Counted from the stretch's first letter, positions 25,178-34,390 are shown. The stretch: DNA of 64,000 nucleotides from PALSA-911 sp963839645 (GCA_963839645.1 CAWIVZ010000001.1:1116001-1180000); one strand, 5' to 3'. Notes: generated by a model not told the origin, from the sequence alone. Numbers and translations: made by a program.

Positions 25178-26610
25178 CCCTCCGCAAACATATTGGCGGG
25201 TCGCGGCGCCCGGGCGACGCCGGCCGCCTCCAGAGCATAGGCAACCCGCAGGGCGATGTCTTCCCGCCAAGGCGCGGCGATGATCTGCACCCCGATCGGC
25301 AGCCCTCCCGGCAGCGGAACCGGCACTGCCGCCACCGGCAGGCCGATGAAGGAGATCGGTTGGGTATAGAGACCCAGATTGGGTCGCACCGGCAATTCCA
25401 TACCATCGAGCACGAAAGTCTTCTGCCCGATCAGCGGCGCCGTGCACGGCGTGGACGGCGCCAGGATGACATCGACATCGTCGAACAGGCGCAGCATCGC
25501 ATCGCGATACCAACGGCGGAATTTCTGCGCCTGGGCTACGAACGGCGCTGGGATCATGGCGCCGGCGATCAACCGGTCGCGTACATCGGGGTCGAAATCC
25601 TGTGGCCGATCCCGCAGCCGCTGCAAGTGCAGCGCAGCGCCTTCCGTCGTGGTGATGACATAGGCTGCGGCACGGGCGCGGGCGGCTTCGGGCAGTTCGA
25701 TTTCCATTGAAACCGACAAGGCCCCCGATATCTTGTCCATCGCCTGCAACGCTTCGGGGAAAGCGCCCTGGCGAAAATATCCTCCGGCTCGCGCGATGCG
25801 CAGTCCGCCGGCGCCGGCGACGAGTTTGCCCAGCGCCGGCTCGTTCTTGCGCACGACGCAGGCGGGGTCGCCGGCATCGGGCCCTTGCATGGCGTCATAG
25901 GCCAGCGCCAGGTCGCGCACCGAACGCGCGAAGGGTCCAAGGTGATCGAGGCTGGCAACGAACGGAAAGCTGCCGGTGCGCGGCAGCCGCCCGAAGGTCG
26001 GCTTCAGGCCGAAGATCCCGCATAGCGACGCGGGCACCCGAATGGACCCGTTGGTGTCCGACCCCAACGCCAGCGGCACCAGCCCGCCCGCCACCGCCGA
26101 GCCCGAGCCGCCGGAGGACCCGCCGGTCATCCGCGCGCGGTCATGCGGATTGCACGACGGTCCGTCGTGCAGGTTCTCGCCGGTGAAGTCGTAGGCATAC
26201 TCGCCCATGTTCAGCGCACCGACGCAGATGGCGCCCGCCGCCTCCAGCCTTTTGACCAGCACGCCGTCGGCCGAGGCAGGCGGATGATCGCGATTGATCC
26301 GGCTGCCCGCCAGCGTGGGAATACCCTCGATGTCGATCAGATTCTTCACCGCGAACGGCACGCCCGCCAGCCGGCCGACGCGCTGGCCGGCCGCGCGCAT
26401 GGCGTCCACCGCCACCGCGCGCGCCATCGCCCGGTCCGCGGTTACCGCGGTGAAGGCATTCAGGGTCGGATTCGCCTGGCGGATCCGTTCCAGCGCGGCG
26501 GCGGTAACATCGACCGCACGCGCCCGGCCGGCATTCACCGCCGCGGCAATGCCGCCGGCATCGCGCCAGTCGGCCTCGTGCCAATCTTGCGAAGCCGCTT
26601 GCGGCGACAT
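25174..26610 (-). CDS. AtzE-like amidase
   Basis: This 478-residue amidase-signature enzyme closely resembles AtzE, which hydrolyses 1-carboxybiuret as a complex with AtzG. The catalytic residues are Lys89 in PFAVKNLIDIEG, cis-serine 165/166 in MTGGSSGGSGS, and Ser189 in DTNGSIRVPAS. ATG 26610 is preceded by GGGGAGGAGAG. AtzG lies just upstream and AtzH just downstream, the order expected for this pathway. No cyanuric acid hydrolase (AtzD) gene is present, so the starting compound may be something other than cyanurate. Confidence 0.85.
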   Translation of the reverse strand: MSPQAASQDWHEADWRDAGGIAAAVNAGRARAVDVTAAALERIRQANPTLNAFTAVTADRAMARAVAVDAMRAAGQRVGRLAGVPFAVKNLIDIEGIPTLAGSRINRDHPPASADGVLVKRLEAAGAICVGALNMGEYAYDFTGENLHDGPSCNPHDRARMTGGSSGGSGSAVAGGLVPLALGSDTNGSIRVPASLCGIFGLKPTFGRLPRTGSFPFVASLDHLGPFARSVRDLALAYDAMQGPDAGDPACVVRKNEPALGKLVAGAGGLRIARAGGYFRQGAFPEALQAMDKISGALSVSMEIELPEAARARAAAYVITTTEGAALHLQRLRDRPQDFDPDVRDRLIAGAMIPAPFVAQAQKFRRWYRDAMLRLFDDVDVILAPSTPCTAPLIGQKTFVLDGMELPVRPNLGLYTQPISFIGLPVAAVPVPLPGGLPIGVQIIAAPWREDIALRVAYALEAAGVARAPRPANMFAEG

Positions 26611-26630
26611 TGCTCTCCTCCCCCGTGTCG

Positions 26631-26819
26631 TCAGGCGGTGAACACCGGCGCCGGTTCCGCATCGTCCGGCAGCGCGAAGCCCTCGACCAGCCCCGCCATC
26701 CGCAGGGATACCTCCAGATGAAACCGGATCGGCTCCAGCCAGGACGGATCGATCTGGATGCCGAGCAAAGCGGCGGTCACCCCGATATAGGTATCCAGAT
26801 CCGTCTCGGCCGGCGTCAT
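26631..26819 (-). CDS. AtzG-like (DUF4089) small subunit
   Basis: This is a 62-residue protein of the DUF4089/AtzG type: LDTYIGVTAALLGIQIDPSW then LEPIRFHLEVSLRMAGLVEG. AtzG is a GatC-derived partner that stabilises AtzE in a heterotetramer. ATG 26819 overlaps the stop of the substrate-binding protein gene, and the AtzE-like gene follows after 20 bp. Its size and place between transporter and AtzE are strong support. Confidence 0.83.
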   Translation of the reverse strand: MTPAETDLDTYIGVTAALLGIQIDPSWLEPIRFHLEVSLRMAGLVEGFALPDDAEPAPVFTA

Positions 26820-28426
26820 TTGAGATCCACCAGGGTAAGGTCGTTGAACCAGGACTGGGCAGAGACAAACCCGGTCACATGCTGGCTCATCGCCCGCGGA
26901 TTGAGGTCGTGGACGATGTAGAGCCACGGCGGATTATCCACCAGCCGTTCATGCGCGGCGCGGGTGGCGGCCTGGATCTTCGCCGGATCGGTCGCGGTTT
27001 CCAACTCCGCCAGGGCCGCGTCGAACTTGTCGTCCTTGTAGTGCGGGAAGTTGAAGCCGTTCGGCGCGAAATTGGCCGAGGAGAAGTACCGCGCCATCAC
27101 GCCGGCATCGGAAGACGGCGAGCTGACATTCAGCGCGTTCGTGCCATGCAGCCCGGGATGATCCGGCGGCAGCCTGGCCGCGGTCAGCAGCGTGCCCCAT
27201 TCCACCACGTCGAACGTGACATCGACGCCGCAGGCCTCCTTCAAATTCTGCTGGATGAATTCGTTCATCGGCAGCGGCAGCATCTGGCCCGAGCCGGACG
27301 TGGAGATCATGATTTTCAGCGCCAGCGGCTTGGCTGGTGTGTAGCCGGCTTCCGCCAGCAGAGCCTTACCCTTGGCCGGATCGAATTTGTAGTGATTGAC
27401 GGGGGAGCCGAAATTCGGGTCGTTCGGCTTCAGCCAGCCGACCGACGGCTCCGCGGTGCCGCTCAGCAGGGAAACCAGCCCATCGCGGTCCACGCAGTAG
27501 TTCAGCCCCTGGCGAACCCGAACATCCGCGACCGGGCTGTTGGGGCCGGCCATGTTGAAGATGTAGGGCCAGTCGTGCGGATAGGAATTGGTTACCACCG
27601 TGAACCCGGCCTGCTTCAGCGACGCGATCCCGTCGGGCGGCGGCACCTCGATCCAGTCCACCTGGCCCGAACGCAGGGCGGCCATGCGGGTGTTCGCCTC
27701 GGGCATCGGCAGCAGCAGCACCTTGTCCACCTTCGCCTTGCGCGCGGGATCCCAGTAATTGTCGTAGCGCGACAACTCGACCGACTGGCGCGGCACGAAC
27801 TGGCTGATCCGGAAAGGCCCGGTGCCGGCGGCCGGCAGCGTTGCCACCTTGCCCCAATCATGCCCGGCCTTCTCGAACGAAGCGGGCGAGGTGAACAGCA
27901 GATAGACGGCCATGTACGGGTAATACGACGCCGGCCGGGACGTGGTGATCGACACGGTATAGTCGTCGATCTTGCGATACGACGCGGTCAGCGGCGCGCG
28001 CGCGCGGCTGATGCCCGATGCCGCTGCCTCGAATTGCGGGCTGTCGGTCTTGAAGTAGCGATCGAGGTTCCAGATCACCGCGTCGGCGTCGAACTTCGTG
28101 CCGTCATGGAACGTCACGCCGTGACGCAGGTGGAAGATCCACGTCTTCGGGTCCGCCTTGTCCTGTTCCCAACTCTCAGCCAGCCCCGGGCGCAGGCCGG
28201 CGAGCTTGTCGGCGCGGCTGAGATCCCATGCCGTCAGGGCCTCGAAGACCGGATAGCCAAGGAAGCGCATGCCCTCGAAACCGTTGTTCGGCATGCCGGT
28301 GGTCGTCGGTACGTCGGACGCGGTCATGGCGATGCGCAGGACCTTCTCCGCCTGCGCCATCGCGGTCGTTACGGTCAACAGGCTTGCGGCAATGGTCGCT
28401 ACCGATGCGAAGCGCTTGATACTCAT
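26816..28426 (-). CDS. ABC transporter substrate-binding protein (peptide/nickel family 5)
   Basis: This 536-residue periplasmic protein has a Sec signal peptide (MSIKRFASVATIAASLLTVT, cleaved after TAMAQA). The family-5 solute-binding fold is evident from LRPGLAESWEQDKADPKTWI, FHLRHGVTFHDGTKFDADAV and RVRQGLNYCVDRDGLVSLL. Such proteins bind oligopeptides, nickel complexes or other polar compounds. Sitting directly before the AtzG/E/H genes and downstream of the permease genes, it most likely delivers the nitrogenous substrate of this operon, by inference. Confidence 0.92.
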   Translation of the reverse strand: MSIKRFASVATIAASLLTVTTAMAQAEKVLRIAMTASDVPTTTGMPNNGFEGMRFLGYPVFEALTAWDLSRADKLAGLRPGLAESWEQDKADPKTWIFHLRHGVTFHDGTKFDADAVIWNLDRYFKTDSPQFEAAASGISRARAPLTASYRKIDDYTVSITTSRPASYYPYMAVYLLFTSPASFEKAGHDWGKVATLPAAGTGPFRISQFVPRQSVELSRYDNYWDPARKAKVDKVLLLPMPEANTRMAALRSGQVDWIEVPPPDGIASLKQAGFTVVTNSYPHDWPYIFNMAGPNSPVADVRVRQGLNYCVDRDGLVSLLSGTAEPSVGWLKPNDPNFGSPVNHYKFDPAKGKALLAEAGYTPAKPLALKIMISTSGSGQMLPLPMNEFIQQNLKEACGVDVTFDVVEWGTLLTAARLPPDHPGLHGTNALNVSSPSSDAGVMARYFSSANFAPNGFNFPHYKDDKFDAALAELETATDPAKIQAATRAAHERLVDNPPWLYIVHDLNPRAMSQHVTGFVSAQSWFNDLTLVDLK

Positions 28427-28459
28427 GATCTCTCCGGTTTCAGGGAAGTGGGCATAATG

Positions 28460-29353
28460 TCAGCTCCGCACGTCCATGGCCGCGCGCAGCCCGTCGCTGA
28501 CAAGGTTGAAGCAGATGCTGGTGACGAAGATGCAGATGCCTGGCAGCACGGCGACCATCGGCTGCGTATAGATCGCGGTGCGCAGAGCATTCAGCATGAG
28601 CCCCCATTCGGCCTCCGGTGGTCTTGTGCCGAGCCCGAGGAAGGACAGTCCGGACGCCAGGATCATGGACACGCTGATCAGCCCGGTGGCGTAGACGAAG
28701 ATCGGCCCGAGCACGTTCGGCAGCACATGCACCCGCACGATGGTGGAACCGCGCGCGCCGGACGCCCGCGCAGACTCCACATAGTCCAGGTTGCGAACGC
28801 CCGTGGTCACGCTTTCGGAAATGCGGATGATCGGCGGAATGAACACCAGCGTAAGCGACAGGATGGCATTGAATATGCCCGCCCCCAGCGCCCCCGAGAT
28901 CGCCACCGCCAGCAGCACGGACGGGAAGGCGTAGAACACGTCGGTCGCACGCATGATCAGCATGTTCAACCCGCCGCCGGCATATCCGGCGATCACCCCC
29001 AGCGTGCCGCCGATGGCGAAGGCAATGACCACCGGCGTGATGCCGAGGAACCAGGATACCCGCCCGCCGTAGAGCAGCCGGGTCAGCATGTCGCGGCCGA
29101 GTTCGTCGGTGCCGAGCGGATAGCCGGGAAACCCGATCGGTTTCAGCCGGTGCAACATGCTGCCCTTGAACGGTGCGTGCGGTGCCAGCAAAGGCGCCAG
29201 GATAATCACCAGCAGGATCAGCAGAAGGATCGCGGCGCAGACCAGGGTTACCGGATCGCGCGACAGCCGCTTGCGCACGCCCTGCCAATAGCCCGGGCTC
29301 GATTGCGCCCGCACGGGTGCGGCGGGAGCAGACGTTGCGACTGCGCCGCTCAT
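28460..29353 (-). CDS. ABC transporter permease (DppC-like)
   Basis: This 297-residue inner-membrane permease has about six helices and the DppC/OppC N-terminal domain. HRLKPIGFPGYPLGTDELGR followed by DMLTRLLYGGRVS is the classical segment, and the EAA loop reads NLDYVESARASGARGSTIVR. ASGLSFLGLGTRPPEAEWG near the C-terminus is also typical. It overlaps the DppB-like gene (ATGA) and is followed by the binding-protein gene after 33 bp. Confidence 0.93.
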   Translation of the reverse strand: MSGAVATSAPAAPVRAQSSPGYWQGVRKRLSRDPVTLVCAAILLLILLVIILAPLLAPHAPFKGSMLHRLKPIGFPGYPLGTDELGRDMLTRLLYGGRVSWFLGITPVVIAFAIGGTLGVIAGYAGGGLNMLIMRATDVFYAFPSVLLAVAISGALGAGIFNAILSLTLVFIPPIIRISESVTTGVRNLDYVESARASGARGSTIVRVHVLPNVLGPIFVYATGLISVSMILASGLSFLGLGTRPPEAEWGLMLNALRTAIYTQPMVAVLPGICIFVTSICFNLVSDGLRAAMDVRS

Positions 29354-30303
29354 ACCCGGCGGATCCGCGGATCGATGGCGGTCTGCAGCAGATCCACCAC
29401 GAGATTGAGTGCCACGAAAAACAGCGACAACACCAGGATGGTTGCCTGCAGCAAGGGAATGTCGCGCTGGAAAATCGCGTTGTTCAGCAGGAAGCCGGTG
29501 CCGGGCCAGCTGAACACGGTCTCCACCAGGATCGATCCGCCCATCAGGTAACCGAGCTGCAATCCCATCACCGCCAACGCGTTCGGCGCGGCGTTCTTCA
29601 GCACGTGCACGAAGATCCCGAAGCGCCGCAGCCCCTTGCCGCGCAGCGTGGTGATGAAATCCTGCGACAGAAGATCACCGACGATGCCGCGCACGGTGCG
29701 CGTCACGATGCCCATCGGGATCACGCTCAGCGTGATCGCGGGCAGCAGCATATAACGCAGATGCGCCCAATCCAGGCCCAGATTGGCCGTGCCGTTCGGC
29801 GCCGATCCCATCGCCGGCAGCAGGTTCAGCATCACGCTGAACACGATCACCAGCACCATGCCCAGCCAGTAATGCGGCACCGACACACCCGCCACCGCCA
29901 CGCCTACCGCCGCCCGGTCCACCCAGGTTCTGGCGAACGCGGCGGCCAGGCCGCCCAGGATGCACCCGAGCGAGAAACCGATCAGCGCCGCCGCCGCCGC
30001 CAGTGCTGCGGTGTTCTGCAGCGCCACCGCCAGGTCCGGCCAGATGGCCCGGCCGGTGGCGAGCGACTTGCCGAGATCGCCGGTGGCGACATGGCCAAGC
30101 CAGATCGCGAACTGCAACGCCAGCGGCTTGTCCAGCCCATAGATCTGCCGCACCTGCGCCACCACGTCGGCCGGCGCGTCCGGCGGCAGGATGGCGTTGA
30201 TGGGATCGCCGGGCGCGATATGCACCAACAGGAAGCAGACCAGGCTGACCGACAAGGCGATCGGCACGACGTAGAGCACACGTCTGAGCAGATACAGAAG
30301 CAA
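29350..30303 (-). CDS. ABC transporter permease (DppB-like)
   Basis: This 317-residue permease begins MLLYLLRRVLYVVPIALSVS, continues HIAPGDPINAILP, and has DKPLALQFAIWLGHVATGDL, LSVIPMGIVTRTVRG, an EAA loop in FITTLRGKGLRRFGIFVHVL, and VETVFSWPGTGFLL near the end. All are standard for DppB/OppB. It pairs with the DppC-like permease, which it overlaps by 4 bp. Confidence 0.93.
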   Translation of the reverse strand: MLLYLLRRVLYVVPIALSVSLVCFLLVHIAPGDPINAILPPDAPADVVAQVRQIYGLDKPLALQFAIWLGHVATGDLGKSLATGRAIWPDLAVALQNTAALAAAAALIGFSLGCILGGLAAAFARTWVDRAAVGVAVAGVSVPHYWLGMVLVIVFSVMLNLLPAMGSAPNGTANLGLDWAHLRYMLLPAITLSVIPMGIVTRTVRGIVGDLLSQDFITTLRGKGLRRFGIFVHVLKNAAPNALAVMGLQLGYLMGGSILVETVFSWPGTGFLLNNAIFQRDIPLLQATILVLSLFFVALNLVVDLLQTAIDPRIRRV

Positions 30304-30314
30304 ACTCGCGCCCC

Positions 30315-31358
30315 CTATGAAGCCGGCCGGAGGGTATCCGGCTCGGCAATGCGTATGCCTGTATCAGCAATCCCCATGCCAACCGGCTCAGGCGCACTGG
30401 CCACGCGTATGCAGCGTGCCTGGTGATCCGCCGCCGGGCCGCGCAGGTCCGGCACCGCGATCAGGCAGTCAGCCCCGGCCAGGTCGCAGCGCGGGGCGAA
30501 GGCACAGCCGGTAGGCAAATGCTCCAGATCGGGCGGAGCGCCGCGGATGGTTGTCAGCCTGGTGCCGCGCAGGCCCGCATGCACGGTCGCGCCCAACAAT
30601 CCCTTGGCGTAGGGATGCAGCGGGGACCGCATGACCTGGGCCACCGGTCCGGCCTCCACGAACCGGCCGGCATACATCACCGCGATCCGGTCCGAGACCT
30701 CTCCGGCGACACCGAGATCGTGGGTGACGAACACCACGCCCATGCCCAGTTCCTGCTGCAACCGGCGCAGCAGCAGCAGGATCTGGATCTGGACGGTTGC
30801 ATCCAGCGCCGTCGTCGGTTCGTCCGCCAGCAGCAGCTTCGGCCGGCAGGACAGCGCGATTGCGATCATCGCGCGCTGGCGCAGCCCGCCGGACAGCTCG
30901 TGCGGATAGGCTGACAGTCGCTGCTTCGCCGATGGGATCTGCACCAATTCCAACAGATCCAGCGCCCGGCGGTCGGCCTCGGCCTGGCTGATCCCCTCAT
31001 GACGTTTCACCGTCTCGGTGATCTGCCGGCCGATGCTGAACACTGGATCCAGCGCTGTCATCGGCTCCTGGAAGATCATCGAGACCATGCGCCCGCGGAT
31101 CTGTTCCAACTGCCGCTCGGACGCGGTCAGCAGATCATGACCGGCAACCTGAAGCGTGCCGGTGACCACCGTTCGGCGCGGCGGGTTCAGTCCCATCAAT
31201 GCCCGTAGGGTCACGGATTTGCCCGATCCGCTTTCGCCGAGAATGCACAGAACCTCCCCGGCGGCGACGTCGAAATCGACGCCGTTCACCGCATGGACGG
31301 TGCGGTCGCGGGTGACGAAGCGCACATGCAGGTCGCGGGCGTGGACCAATGTTTCCAT
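30315..31358 (-). CDS. ABC transporter ATP-binding protein (DppD-like)
   Basis: This 347-residue ATPase has Walker A GESGSGKSVT (41-50), Q-loop IFQEPMTALDPVF, signature LSGGLRQRAMIAIAL, Walker B KLLLADEPTTALD and the H-loop FVTHDLGV. The oligopeptide-transporter C-terminal extension with PTGCAFAPRC and a later cysteine (ADCL) is present. Its start lies one base past the restored stop of the DppF-like gene upstream. As annotated without frame correction, the two genes would overlap by 73 bp. Confidence 0.93.
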   Translation of the reverse strand: METLVHARDLHVRFVTRDRTVHAVNGVDFDVAAGEVLCILGESGSGKSVTLRALMGLNPPRRTVVTGTLQVAGHDLLTASERQLEQIRGRMVSMIFQEPMTALDPVFSIGRQITETVKRHEGISQAEADRRALDLLELVQIPSAKQRLSAYPHELSGGLRQRAMIAIALSCRPKLLLADEPTTALDATVQIQILLLLRRLQQELGMGVVFVTHDLGVAGEVSDRIAVMYAGRFVEAGPVAQVMRSPLHPYAKGLLGATVHAGLRGTRLTTIRGAPPDLEHLPTGCAFAPRCDLAGADCLIAVPDLRGPAADHQARCIRVASAPEPVGMGIADTGIRIAEPDTLRPAS

Positions 31359-31359
31359 C

Positions 31360-32404
31360 TCAGGCCGCCAAGCCCGCGGCGCGGCTGTGGCCGCTGCCGG
31401 GTTCGGCCATCAGGCAGGCTGCCGCGTGGCCGTTCGCGAGGCCAGCCAACGCCGGCACCCGCACTGAACAGACCGGCTCGGCCTGCGCGCAGCGCGGATG
31501 GAAGCGGCACCCCGGCGGCGGATTGACCGGATTCGGGGGGATCGCCGGTCAGCGGCGGTTCCACCCGCCGCTGACCCGGGTCCATCGATGGCCGGCTGTC
31601 CAGCAATGCAGCGGTATAGGGATGCGCGGCGGCGGCATAGATCGTATCCACCGGTCCGATCTCCACGACCTGGCCCAGATACATGACCAACAGTCGGTCG
31701 GAGATGAACTGCACCACGTTCAGATCGTGACTGATGAAAAGATAACTCAGATCGAAAGCGGATTTCAGATCGACCAGCAGGTTCAGCACCTGCGCCTCGA
31801 CCGATTTGTCCAATGCGGAAACCGGTTCGTCCAGGATCACCAGCCGCGGACGCAGAGCCAGCGCGCGGGCGATGTTGATCCGCTGGCGCTGGCCGCCAGA
31901 CAGTTCATGCGGATAGCGGCGGGCGAACTGCGCCGGCGCCAGACCCACGGCTTCCAGCAGCTCGCGTGCCCGGGTGATGGATGCATCGCGTGCCAGGCCG
32001 TGCACGCGTGGTGCGAAGGCGATCAACTCCTCCACGGTCAGCCGGGGGTTCAGCGACGCGTAGCTGTCCTGGAACACCATCTGCACCTGCCGGCGGTATT
32101 CCTTCAGCGGCAGCCCGGTCGGCCCGACATGCTGGCCGTCGAAGACGACCTCGCCGCCGGTCGGTGTCATCAGAGCCATGATCAGGCGGGATGTGGTGGA
32201 TTTCCCGCAGCCAGATTCGCCGACGATGCCGAGCGTCTCGCCCTTCATCAGATCGAAATTGACGCCATCCACCGCACGGACCGTGGTGCCGGCACGCCAC
32301 GGCAGAGCCGCGCGACGGGTGAAATGCTTGACCAGGCCGCGCACCGACAGCAAAGGCTGCGCCGGACCGCCCAGATCGGGAATCTGCTGTAACAGATCGC
32401 TCAT
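31360..32404 (-). CDS. ABC transporter ATP-binding protein (DppF-like), frameshifted near the 3' end
   Basis: The second ATPase of the importer has Walker A VGESGCGKST (about 61-70), MVFQDSYASLNPR, signature LSGGQRQRINIARAL, Walker B LVILDEPVSALD and LFISHDLNVV. After EPPLTGDPP the given frame turns to nonsense (ESGQSAAG) and ends at 31286 inside dppD. Removing one base from the six-C run (six G at 31535-31540 on the plus strand) restores NPVNPPPGCRFHPRC, then CSVRVPALAGLANGHAAACL, the expected metal-like cysteine tail of OppF/DppF, and stops at 31360-31362, next to the dppD start. Either a true mutation or a sequence error. The nucleotide-binding core is intact either way. It overlaps the upstream atzF-like stop. 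Confidence 0.85.
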
Positions 32405-34129
32405 CGGTTATTCCCCGCATGGGCCAGCCAGGCACGCCAGCCGCCCTGTGTCGTGATGTCCGGTGCCCCGGCGATGCCCGCCGCCTCGACGAGGAAGCCA
32501 AGGCACGGCCCATCCTCCAGCGCGACAGTGCCGAAGCCCAGCGGCGGCGGCACCTGCGCGAGCAGCGCGCCGATGGCCGATGTCGGCAGGGCCCAGACCT
32601 CGCCGGAAATCGCGGCCCCGTCCTCGGCCCGCAGCATGCCGGGACGATTGCCGAGCGCATGCAGGCGATAGGCGGGAACAGTTCGTGCCTCGCGCAGGAA
32701 CCGTCCGCCCAGCGCGGTCACCTGACCGTTCAGGCCGAGCCCGGACATGTGCGCGCCGATGCAGAACAGCTTCGTTTCGCCGGGCAAGACTTCCGAGATC
32801 GGCATCACCGGCACATCGCGAACGCAACTGCGATGGATGTGGTCCGCCAACGCGGCCAGCCGCCCTTCCGACCAGGCCGGCCCGATCAGCGTCACGCCGA
32901 CCGGCAGCCCGTCCGACCCCATCCCCGCCGGGACCGCGATCGCCGCGAGGTCGCAGAGATTGACGAAATTCGTGAAGGTGCCGAGCCGCGAATTGGGTCC
33001 GATCGGATCGGCCTGCAATTCGGCCAACGTCGGGCAGAACGGCGCGGTCGGCAGCAGCAAGGCGTCGATGGTGGCAAACGTCTCCGCCGCCAGCCGCCTC
33101 GCCTTCGCCAGCGCGTGGAACGCATCGAAGGCATCTACGGTGCGGCGGGCGAAGCCGGCCTGCAGGATCTCGCGGGTGACGGGGTGCAAACTGTCCGGCG
33201 CCCGCCCAATCACGTCGCGCAGTGCCGCGGTGCGCTCGGCTACCCAGGGGCCGTCATAGAGCAGCCTGGCGATCGCCAGGAACGGCGAGATGTCGATGGT
33301 CTGTGCGGGAAACAGCGTCCCTGCCCGGGAATAGAGGCGCGCTACCTCTGGCGCGCACAGCGCGCCGACATCGGCAACCCCGATCCGCACGGATGGCGGC
33401 ACGGTGCCGGTCGCCAGATGGTCAAAAGGGGGAGTTCGGGAATATGGATCGGCCGCGTCGAACCCGGTGATCACGCGCTGCACCCGCAACGCCTCGCCCA
33501 CGCTGCGCGCGAAAACTGAAATAGTGTCGATCGACCGGCAGGCCGGCACCATGCCAGTGGCCGAAACGCTGCCGATGGTCGGTTTCAACCCGACGATGCC
33601 GCCAAACGCCGCCGGCACCCGGCCCGAACCGGCGGTATCCGTGCCCAGCGCGAAATCGACGATCCCCGCCGCCACGGCAACGGCCGAGCCGGAGGACGAG
33701 CCTCCCGGTACAAACGCGGGATCAAATACATTCCGCGGTACGCCGTAGGGGCTGCGAACCCCCACCAGGCCAGTTGCGAACTGATCGAGGTTGGTCTTGC
33801 CGACCAGCAGTGCCCCGGCATCCAACAGGCGCTGCACCGCCAGGCGCGGATTTTGCGGGGGTATAGGCATAGCCGGGACAGGCGGCTGTCGTCGGCATGC
33901 CGGCGACGTCGATATTGTCCTTCACCGCGAAAGTCAGGCCCCAAAGCGGCCGATCCCGGGGGCCTTCGGCCTGCAGCGCCCGGGCTCGTTCCAGCAGCGC
34001 GGCCTCGTCCACCCTGGTAATCCAGATGGCCGGATCGGCCTGCCGGCGATCGGCCGACAGCGCGGCCTCGGCGGATGCGATGGGCGTCACGGCCGACCCG
34101 CCAGGACCGTTCGGGCAGAATTGAAACAA
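32401..34129 (-). pseudogene. Allophanate hydrolase (AtzF-like), frameshifted
   Basis: Allophanate hydrolase splits urea-1-carboxylate to ammonia and CO2. The N-terminal part (from TTG 34129 or, more likely, GTG 34087) contains LWGLTFAVKDNIDVAG with the catalytic lysine and TTAACPGYAYTP. The frame then fails near 33856-33860 and the rest continues one base over as NPRLAVQRLLDAGALLVGKT, PGGSSSGSAVAVAAG and DTAGSGRVPAAFGG (catalytic serines). The C-terminal AtzF/DUF domain includes GAHMSGLGLNGQVTALGGR and ITTQGGWRAWL. Deleting one C from a five-C run joins the halves as GYAYTPQNPRLAVQRLL. It is the first gene behind a sigma-54 promoter and overlaps the dppF start. Confidence 0.8.
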
Positions 34130-34182
34130 CGGACAAACAAAGCACTGCTCCCCAGCCGGCGATGCGGCTGCGGGGGAAGCAC

Positions 34183-34199
34183 AGCAACCGTCGTGCCAG
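34183..34199 (-). promoter_or_regulatory. Sigma-54 promoter of the leftward atz/ABC operon
   Basis: Read on the minus strand, CTGGCACGACGGTTGCT matches the RpoN consensus YTGGCACGrNNNTTGCW at every constrained position, with GG and GC ten bases apart. It lies about 55 bp upstream of the first possible start of the atzF-like gene (34129) and about 95 bp from GTG 34087. It implies transcription by RNA polymerase-sigma-54 with an enhancer-binding activator such as NtrC. Confidence 0.82.
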
Positions 34200-34255
34200 A
34201 CCGTAAAAACGGTATGCCTCAGCTGTTCGGCTCCGGGATTGGCTACTTTCTAATC

Positions 34256-34267
34256 ATGCCATGGCAT
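34256..34267. promoter_or_regulatory. Candidate activator-binding palindrome between two sigma-54 promoters
   Basis: ATGCCATGGCAT is a perfect 12-bp palindrome. Its centre is about 64 bp from the -24 element of the leftward promoter and 79 bp from that of the rightward one, a usual place for an enhancer-binding protein. A second inverted repeat, ACCGT-AAAA-ACGGT, lies at 34200-34213. Neither matches the NtrC consensus closely, so the regulator is uncertain. Confidence 0.4.
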
Positions 34268-34338
34268 CATGGCTGAAATCCTGGGCAGTCACGCCCCGAC
34301 CTGGCCTCGTGGCCCAAAAAACGCCCAGCCACCGCGAT

Positions 34339-34355
34339 CTGGCACGCGGCCTGCT
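34339..34355 (+). promoter_or_regulatory. Sigma-54 promoter of cynS
   Basis: CTGGCACGCGGCCTGCT matches the RpoN consensus with two departures (the purine after GGCACG and the first T of TTGC), and keeps the GG-N10-GC spacing. The predicted start site is around 34366, giving a leader of about 25 nt before the cynS ATG with CAGGAG inside it. It diverges from the sigma-54 promoter at 34183-34199. Confidence 0.72.
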
Positions 34356-34390
34356 ACCCTGTGGCCGACAACTCACAGGAGCACGACGGC

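Noticed and set aside
26879..29551. 890-codon plus-strand frame across the ABC transporter genes
   Set aside because: Mirror of the well-supported binding-protein and permease genes; no domain recognised in its translation.
31286..31359. Genuine long overlap between dppF and dppD
   Set aside because: The overlapping part of the dppF frame lacks family homology; a one-base correction removes the overlap.
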